A stretch of 64,000 nt of DNA, taken from contig VBAW01000023.1 of assembly GCA_005888635.1 (NCBI GenBank), positions 1-64,000 of the forward strand, in the 5' to 3' direction. This document shows positions 57,742 to 64,000 of the stretch, piece after piece. This DNA comes from Candidatus Bathyarchaeota archaeon. Its GTDB lineage: Archaea > Thermoproteota > Bathyarchaeia > 40CM-2-53-6. The notes beneath the pieces were generated by a model, which ran no database searches, was not told the origin of the DNA, and saw only the letters and a list, made by a program, of their open reading frames with translations. Numbering within the stretch: position 1 is the first letter of the stretch; the number at the start of each line of letters is the position of its first letter. Made by a program: the position numbers and the translations under genes.

Positions 57742-58827
57742 ATGGGAAAGATCAAGGTCGCACTCGCCGGAGTCGGAAACTGCGCAAGCGCCCTTATACA
57801 GGGCATACAATACTACCGCAAGAACCCTCCTACCGAGAACGGTCTCACAACCGGTCTCATGCATCCCAGTTTCGGACCCTACAAGGTCGAGGACATTACG
57901 TTCGTCGCCGCGTTTGAGGTGAACAGGAAGAAGATTGGAGCAGACCTTAGCAAGGCAATCTTCACAGAGCCGAATTCGGCCCCAAAGATCAGCGACGTCC
58001 CAGACATGGATGTCACCGTCAAGCCGGGTCCAGTACTCGATGGCGTAGCGCCACACATGAAAGAGGCCTTTCACGTCTACAGCAAATCTAGAACCAAGCC
58101 CGTGGATGTGGCTGCAGAGCTAAAGGACTCGGGGGCCGAAATTCTCGTCAACTATCTTCCCGTCGGAAGCGAAAAAGGCGCAAGATTCTATGCACAAGCC
58201 GCGGTCGACGCGGGCTGCGGCTTTGTCAATTGTATCCCCGAATTCATCGCCTCAACCGACAGCTGGGCGAAAAAGTTCGAGGAAAACAAGCTTCCAATTG
58301 CGGGAGACGACGTCAAGAGCCAGGTCGGTGCAACGATCGTTCACAGAGCACTAGTCGACCTCTGCTTGAAGCGAGGGGTCAGAGTTGATGAGAGTTACCA
58401 GCTAAACCTGGGGGGCGACACTGACTTTCTGAATATGACTGTCGAGGAGCGACTGCATTCCAAGAGGATCAGCAAGACTACCGCAGTCGCCAGCTTGATC
58501 CCATACTCAGTCCCAACTCGTATAGGACCCTCTGACTATGTTCCTCATCTAAAGAACAAGAAAATCTGCTACATCTACATGAAGGGCAGAGGATGGGGAA
58601 ACATTCCCTTACAAATCGACTTGAAACTTGCAGTCGAAGACTCTCCCAACAGCGGCGGGGTCGTAGCCGACGTCATTAGGGCGGTAAAGATTGGGCTTGA
58701 CAGAGGAATCGGCGGACCTCTGACCAGCATTTCCTCGTACAGTTTCAAGTATCCTCCGGTAAAGATTCCTGATGGTCAAGCTTCGCAGTGGGTTGAGGAT
58801 TACATTCAAGGAAAGAGAGAACGCTAA
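57742..58827 (+). CDS. ino1: myo-Inositol-1-phosphate synthase
   Basis: VALAGVGNCASALIQGIQYY, GDDVKSQVGATIVHR, NLGGDTDFLNM. Confidence 0.95.
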   Translation: MGKIKVALAGVGNCASALIQGIQYYRKNPPTENGLTTGLMHPSFGPYKVEDITFVAAFEVNRKKIGADLSKAIFTEPNSAPKISDVPDMDVTVKPGPVLDGVAPHMKEAFHVYSKSRTKPVDVAAELKDSGAEILVNYLPVGSEKGARFYAQAAVDAGCGFVNCIPEFIASTDSWAKKFEENKLPIAGDDVKSQVGATIVHRALVDLCLKRGVRVDESYQLNLGGDTDFLNMTVEERLHSKRISKTTAVASLIPYSVPTRIGPSDYVPHLKNKKICYIYMKGRGWGNIPLQIDLKLAVEDSPNSGGVVADVIRAVKIGLDRGIGGPLTSISSYSFKYPPVKIPDGQASQWVEDYIQGKRER

Positions 58828-59960
58828 GCGGCCGCGTGTCTTGCCTTTCTAGCGGAAGCGGTTGGAGCGGCTTCCATCCAGTCCACCTTCAAAGGTCCGC
58901 GTGATTTCCACTCCTCATAGTGCTCCATAATTCCTGTAAAAAGTAACGGAAGCCCGATGGTCGCGTCCAAGTGGACAGTGCACTGCTCAGCATTGGGGTC
59001 AAGCTTTCCCCACGACTGACTCTCAGGAAGCTCACAGCCAGACAATCCCCCAAACTTCGGATCATCAGTCGTAACTTGCATAGCGTAGCTATGCGGGGGA
59101 ACGGCCCAGCCGGAAATCTCGGCCATCGGCACGACCTGTTGAATGTAGTTCTTCGGGGTGCCGCCGCCAATGAATATCACTCCTGACTTGGGGAACTGCC
59201 TCTTGAGGTCCATGATCTCAATATTGTCCATCAACGCGTCATAAACGGCGGGTGGAGCGCTCTTCTTGAGCTTCTCATTACGGTAGACGGTCAACGCCAT
59301 ACCAATCGAACTGTCAGCCAGCGCAGGACAGAAAATCGGGAGTCTCTCTTTGGCAGCGGTTGCGAGGATACCGTAATCGTCTCTTATTCGTTCACCCATC
59401 ATCTGGAATAATTCCCTGCTCGAGTAAGACCCAGGCTGAAGGCTATCTGCAAAATTCTCTACGAACTCGTCCGCTTTCGTAAACGTAACGTCATCGGCGT
59501 ATGTATCGTAAACTCGGTCTATGCGCATCTTTCGTAGAGTCGGATCGTCAATGTGGCCGTGAGCCATGTAATGACGACCACCGAGCGATTCGTACAAGTC
59601 GTGACTAAGATTTGCACCCGTAGATACTAGTACGTCTATCGCGTGAAAGGCTATCAAGTCTCGAATAATTCTCCTCATTCCGCCAGCTATCATCGCTCCT
59701 GAGAGTCCGAAGAAGATAATTGGTCTCTCGGGATCGTTCAACATCTTGAGCCAAATCTTGTAACAACGGCCCAGGTTCCGGCTCTGGAAGGAAGTAGCGT
59801 TGAATGCTTCCAACGCTTCGCTAACGCTCCGGACCTTAGCAACATCATAATGTTGCACGGGATGTTTGAAAGCGTCGCCTCTAGGCGAAAAGCGAATACT
59901 CGACGTTGTTTGCGGAGAATATACTTTCGAGTGAGAATTGGAATTTCTGTTTGTTCTCAT
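58824..59960 (-). CDS. Deoxyhypusine synthase-like protein (second copy)
   Basis: TGANLSHDLYESLG, IFIGGGTPKNYIQQV (Lys kept, HH changed to NY). Confidence 0.88.
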   Translation of the reverse strand: MRTNRNSNSHSKVYSPQTTSSIRFSPRGDAFKHPVQHYDVAKVRSVSEALEAFNATSFQSRNLGRCYKIWLKMLNDPERPIIFFGLSGAMIAGGMRRIIRDLIAFHAIDVLVSTGANLSHDLYESLGGRHYMAHGHIDDPTLRKMRIDRVYDTYADDVTFTKADEFVENFADSLQPGSYSSRELFQMMGERIRDDYGILATAAKERLPIFCPALADSSIGMALTVYRNEKLKKSAPPAVYDALMDNIEIMDLKRQFPKSGVIFIGGGTPKNYIQQVVPMAEISGWAVPPHSYAMQVTTDDPKFGGLSGCELPESQSWGKLDPNAEQCTVHLDATIGLPLLFTGIMEHYEEWKSRGPLKVDWMEAAPTASARKARHAAA

Positions 59961-60064
59961 CTTGTAGTACTTGGGTCTGAAAAGTTGTTTCTATTTCTAT
60001 TAAAAACTACCCTTCCACCTAGTTTCTGCTTCTGCGCGCAAACAAAAGTCCCTCGTCGAGAGGT

Positions 60065-60292
60065 TCAACCTTCTAGCAGTCCGAGTTCGCTCATCAATCT
60101 CTTGTAATGTGAATTGATAATTTCCCAGATCTTGTCTCTGATAACTCCAGTCGCTGTTTCGCGTTCGAACGTTAGCTCCAGGGCTTGCTCTGGAAGCTTG
60201 AAGCTTGAAATCCTTACCTCAGGTAGGTTCGCCTTCGATAGATCCTCGTTTATCGAGTGCTCTAGATCCTTCAAGCGCGCTGGGGTCTGCAA
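60065..60292 (-). CDS. Small hypothetical protein
   Basis: 75 aa, coherent alpha/beta sequence. Confidence 0.5.
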   Translation of the reverse strand: MQTPARLKDLEHSINEDLSKANLPEVRISSFKLPEQALELTFERETATGVIRDKIWEIINSHYKRLMSELGLLEG

Positions 60293-60379
60293 GCTTGGCT
60301 ACAGCCGAAGAAACTCTTCTGGACTTCGATATCTTTCGATTGTAACTGAGAGATGCTCTCCTGAGGATTGGCTTGACCC

Positions 60380-62383
60380 TTACTCACGAGATGCGGTCCG
60401 AGACTCTATCTCTTGCTTCAGGTCCAAGAATGCTCGATTGACCTCGTCGACGGATGCCTCATCCTCAAGCGTTGTCACATCACCGATAGGCTTCCCAGCT
60501 ACCACAGCCTGCACAACCCGACGCATTATCTTGGCACTACGAGTCTTTGGAAGCTTCGAGACGAAGAATATCTGTTTCAGGGACGCAATAGGTCCCACCT
60601 TTTCCCTCACCCAATCGTTAAGCTCGCGGCCAAGTTGCTCACTCGGAGCCTGACCAGCCCTCAATATTACAAATGCGACAGGCACCTCGCCCTTCAATTT
60701 GTCCGGCACGGCTACTGCAGCGGCCTCCGCAACAGCACGATGCTGGATCAGGGCAGATTCCAGCTCGTATGTGCCCAACCTGTGACCTGCCACTTTGATC
60801 ACCTCGTCGGCTCTCCCTAAGATCCAGAAGTAACCGTCATCATCCCTCACCGCATAGTCCCCAGGATAGAAGCTGCCAGGGAACTTGATCCAATATACCT
60901 CCCTGTATCGATCAGGGTCCTTGTGAATCGTCAGAGGCATTCCTGGCCAAGGATTTCTAATCACGAGGTATCCTCTCTCCAGCGATTTCTGTCCCTTACC
61001 GTCATCGTCGACGACATCAGCGTCGATTCCGAGAATAGCCAGTCCGTTCGTCCCGGGTTTCATCGGCACCATGTAAAGCCCGGGAGTGTGGCTGACGAGA
61101 ATGCCGCCGGTCTCTGTCATCCACCATGTGCTGCCAAAAGGAATCTTGTCTCTTCCGACGTGGCGGTGCATCCAGCGGAATGCTTCCGGATTGATTGGCT
61201 CCCCGACAGAGTGCATGAGTCGGACTGAACTAGTGTCGTGTTTCTTGACCCACTCTTCGCCGTTCTTCATGAAGCTGCGGATTGCAGTTGGCGAGGTGTA
61301 GAGAACGTTCACGCCGTGTCTCTCTATGATCGAGACCCATCTATCGGGTTCAGGATATTCCAATGCTCCCTCATACATTAGCCCGGTCATTCCTTCCATT
61401 AGTGGGCCGAAGACGATGTAGGAGTGGCCTGTTACCCAGCCGATGTCGGCTGTACACCAGTAGACATCGTCGTCCCTCGCGTCGAAGACCCATCTCATGG
61501 TCGCATGTAGCAGGGTCAGGTATCCACCAGTATCGTGGACTTGGCCTTTGGGCCGGCCGGTTGTCCCAGAAGTGTGGAGTATGTAGAGGGGGTCTTCTGA
61601 TCTGACCGGCTCAGGCTCAACGTACACTGTCTCAGGCGTTTCTTCAAGAATATCATCGAGAAACGCGTCTCGATCCCTGTTCATCGAGACGTCGTTTCCT
61701 GTGTGTCTGACGACAATGATTTTCTTTACGCAGGCAGCTTTCTCAGAGGCCTTGTCTGCGACCTCTTTGAGCTTGATGAGGTTGCCTCTCCTTCTGCCAC
61801 CGTCAGCAGTGACGAGTAGCTTGGCATCTGCGTCGACGAGCCTGTCTGCTAGCGAGTCGGCACTGAAGCCGGAGAAGATCACTGTGAAACAGGCCCCGAG
61901 CCTCGCCGCTGCGAGCATGAATATTGGGAACTCTGGAATCATTGGCAGATAGAATCCAATGGTGTCTCCCTTTCTGATTCCGTACTTCTCTCGGAGAACG
62001 TAGCTGATTCGGTTTACGTCGCGATAGAGATCTTGGTAGGTCAGCTTACGAATCTTTGTGGGGGCTCCGTTCTCGGTCGGTTCTCCTTCCCATATGATCG
62101 CGAGCTTGTTCTTTCTCCATGTGTGGATGTGTCTGTCGAGGCAGAGGTATGACGCGTTGAGTTGTCCGCCGGGAAACCATTTGTAGAATGGAGGATTGGA
62201 GTCGTCGAGGATCCTGTCCCATCTTTTGAACCAGTCGAGTTCGGAGGCTACGCCTGCCCAGAACTCCCTGTAGTTCGCGACGGTATTCTTGTGGAGTTTC
62301 TGGTAGGATTCTATCGGTATGAGTGTCCGCTTGTTCTCTGGGACGATCTTTTCGTCGAATGGGAGGGCCCAGTTTACAGACAT
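60380..62383 (-). CDS. acs: Acetyl-CoA synthetase (AMP-forming)
   Basis: YILHTSGTTGRPKGQVHDTGGYL, WWMTETGG, GRADEVIKVAGHRLGTYELESAL. Confidence 0.96.
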   Translation of the reverse strand: MSVNWALPFDEKIVPENKRTLIPIESYQKLHKNTVANYREFWAGVASELDWFKRWDRILDDSNPPFYKWFPGGQLNASYLCLDRHIHTWRKNKLAIIWEGEPTENGAPTKIRKLTYQDLYRDVNRISYVLREKYGIRKGDTIGFYLPMIPEFPIFMLAAARLGACFTVIFSGFSADSLADRLVDADAKLLVTADGGRRRGNLIKLKEVADKASEKAACVKKIIVVRHTGNDVSMNRDRDAFLDDILEETPETVYVEPEPVRSEDPLYILHTSGTTGRPKGQVHDTGGYLTLLHATMRWVFDARDDDVYWCTADIGWVTGHSYIVFGPLMEGMTGLMYEGALEYPEPDRWVSIIERHGVNVLYTSPTAIRSFMKNGEEWVKKHDTSSVRLMHSVGEPINPEAFRWMHRHVGRDKIPFGSTWWMTETGGILVSHTPGLYMVPMKPGTNGLAILGIDADVVDDDGKGQKSLERGYLVIRNPWPGMPLTIHKDPDRYREVYWIKFPGSFYPGDYAVRDDDGYFWILGRADEVIKVAGHRLGTYELESALIQHRAVAEAAAVAVPDKLKGEVPVAFVILRAGQAPSEQLGRELNDWVREKVGPIASLKQIFFVSKLPKTRSAKIMRRVVQAVVAGKPIGDVTTLEDEASVDEVNRAFLDLKQEIESRTASRE

Positions 62384-62472
62384 GTGTTTGAAGAGGATTA
62401 GCTGATTCTAATAGGCGTTCTCGAAGGGTTGAGAGGACGCGCAGATTCGGCTTTTAGAATTGAGCGATGTTT

Positions 62473-62649
62473 CTAGGGTGATTCGCGCCTTCGTTTCCAG
62501 AGGCGGGACGAGTCTTCGGCTAAATTGTCGTGTCGGTGTTCCCATGCTTTGTGCTCGGGCATATGTTTTTCGCAAAAGGTTTTGTGGCAGTATTCGCATT
62601 CTATGTTGAGGGGCGATTCTGTTCCGCATTCGGCACACTTGATCACCAT
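62473..62649 (-). CDS. AN1-type zinc finger protein (58 aa), not in the ORF track
   Basis: MVIKCAECGTESPLNIECEYCHKTFCEKHMPEHKAWEHRHDNLAEDSSRLWKRRRESP*; CxxC...CxxC...CxxxH...HxH pattern. Confidence 0.85.
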   Translation of the reverse strand: MVIKCAECGTESPLNIECEYCHKTFCEKHMPEHKAWEHRHDNLAEDSSRLWKRRRESP

Positions 62650-62685
62650 CAACGACTCCTAGCTTTAGGATGGCTCTGGGGCCGT

Positions 62686-62991
62686 TTAAGCGTGTTCTTG
62701 CACTTGCTGCGTTATCGCGCTGTTGTCCCATTCTAGTATTAACTGCTTGAGTATCTTCGCGCGCGGGTTATCGAGTTTCAGTTTGAACATTCGGACTCTT
62801 CCATAGTCGTGTTCTTCTACTATGGCGGCGTCGGACAGGTCTTCGAGGTGGCGTTCGGTGGAGCTGTAGCTCTGGTCCGTTTGCTTTGCGATCTCTGTAA
62901 GATGCAGTTCTCCCACGTGGGATAGGACGGTTAGTATTTTGATTCGTCCTGTGCTGGAGAGGACTCTTGCGAGCGAGTGTTTCTCGGGCAA
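62686..62991 (-). CDS. ArsR-like winged-helix regulator
   Basis: RIKILTVLSHVGELHLTEIAKQTDQSYSSTERHLEDLSDAAIVEE. Confidence 0.8.
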   Translation of the reverse strand: MPEKHSLARVLSSTGRIKILTVLSHVGELHLTEIAKQTDQSYSSTERHLEDLSDAAIVEEHDYGRVRMFKLKLDNPRAKILKQLILEWDNSAITQQVQEHA

Positions 62992-62995
62992 TCGG

Positions 62996-64000
62996 CTAGG
63001 GCCGGCGTACTAGGCTCGATTCTAGCCATCGGCGTATGGCGGATGCAGGTGCTGTGGGTAGTCCTAGGAGTGTTGTTTTTCCTCTGAAGCCTGCGGTGGA
63101 GGGCTGGGTGGAGACTATGCCCGTGGCGCCGAGGTTCTGGACGTACTTCCAGACCTGGGTGTGGGCTCTGTATGGTTCCTTGTATTCTTCGCATGCCATC
63201 TTGTAGGCTATCTCTGTCTCGCCCATAGACGCGTATGTCTCTTGGGTCCGCTCTAGGGTCCTGGCAAGGCCTAGGAGTAGTAGCTTCTCGTGTAGGTTCA
63301 AGTGTTGGGCGTAGTCTGTTCTCATGACTGGGTAGACGCTCTGGGCTGCGGCCCGGACGTGTTCCGCCGTCACTTCTCGCGATGTTTCAGTGTCTGCGTA
63401 TTTTCCGGCTCGCCAGACGAGTTCGATCGCATATCTCGCGTCGCCTGCCGGTGCTGCCATGTCAGCGATGAATTCTACGACTTCTTCGGATATTGTTCCT
63501 TCTTTGAAGGCTAGTTCTACTCGTTCTCTGAGGATTGATTCAAGCTGGTTGATCGTGTAACGGTCTAGTCGTATCACGTTTCGTTGGAGTGTGCTCTGGG
63601 TGCTCCTGTCGAGATCATCTAGGTTCCGTAGTTCTCGTATGATGACGATTAGTGATAGTCTGACCGGTCGGCCGGGACGTTCCTCCTGTATTCGTGTGAG
63701 GTTGTAGAGGCTTGTTGATCCTTCAGCCTTGATCAGCACGTCCGCTTCGTCTAGTGTGAGTATTATGTGTAGGTTCTTGCTCTCCAGCTGGTCTAGGAGT
63801 ATGTGTAGTAGTTCTTCGCTGGAGAATCCTCGCTGGGGGAATTGGGGTGTGAAGTTCTGTAGGACTCGTTTGAGGATCATGAAGAGGCTGCCGCGGAATT
63901 CTCGGCAGTTGATGTGAATATACTGGAGATTCAGCTTGAGCGTCTTGGCTGTCCGGGTGATGTCTGTTCCGAAGCGTTGTGTGAGGACAGTCTTCCCCGT
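62996..64000 (-). CDS. cdc6: Orc1/Cdc6 replication initiator (5' end beyond window)
   Basis: Frame stays open to the window edge with TGKTVLTQRFG; LTLDEADVLI; winged-helix C-terminus. Confidence 0.9.
   Translation of the reverse strand, partial: TGKTVLTQRFGTDITRTAKTLKLNLQYIHINCREFRGSLFMILKRVLQNFTPQFPQRGFSSEELLHILLDQLESKNLHIILTLDEADVLIKAEGSTSLYNLTRIQEERPGRPVRLSLIVIIRELRNLDDLDRSTQSTLQRNVIRLDRYTINQLESILRERVELAFKEGTISEEVVEFIADMAAPAGDARYAIELVWRAGKYADTETSREVTAEHVRAAAQSVYPVMRTDYAQHLNLHEKLLLLGLARTLERTQETYASMGETEIAYKMACEEYKEPYRAHTQVWKYVQNLGATGIVSTQPSTAGFRGKTTLLGLPTAPASAIRRWLESSLVRRP

Noticed and set aside
1-64000. CRISPR arrays, rRNA genes, or insertion sequences with transposases
   Set aside because: No regularly spaced direct repeats with spacers, no rRNA-like sequence and no transposase motifs were seen

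Overview
This 64 kb window is archaeal and gene-dense. Gene content (Nob1, aIF5A plus deoxyhypusine synthase, SRP54, Cdc48, RFC large/small, GINS-like, MCM, Hel308, Hef-type helicase, Orc1/Cdc6, eukaryote-type topoisomerase IB) points to a Thaumarchaeota/TACK lineage; the lineage is inference. Most of the window is ordinary informational and metabolic genes. The parts worth a second look are: (1) two intergenic segments, about 8740-9065 and 13591-13965, in opposite orientation, that align over roughly 200 bp and more weakly to about 330 bp; this could be a new ncRNA/regulatory family or a decayed duplication. (2) An accessory island of about 8.9 kb (31923-40884) bounded by a 25-bp direct repeat (24/25 identical) that copies the 3' end of an intron-containing tRNA gene. 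It carries an ABC exporter, a coupled glycosyltransferase/multi-kinase operon and two decayed GalU copies, with no visible integrase. (3) An SRP54 that appears to lack the signal-peptide-binding finger-loop segment of its M domain. (4) An asparagine-synthetase-like protein whose N-terminal nucleophile is Ser rather than Cys. (5) A channel-like protein with a non-canonical pore loop. (6) A full-length intein in the MCM Walker A motif. Two real-looking short genes missing from the ORF track (an AN1-type zinc finger and a 47-aa protein) were also read by hand. No searches or folding calculations were run. All family calls come from motifs read by eye.
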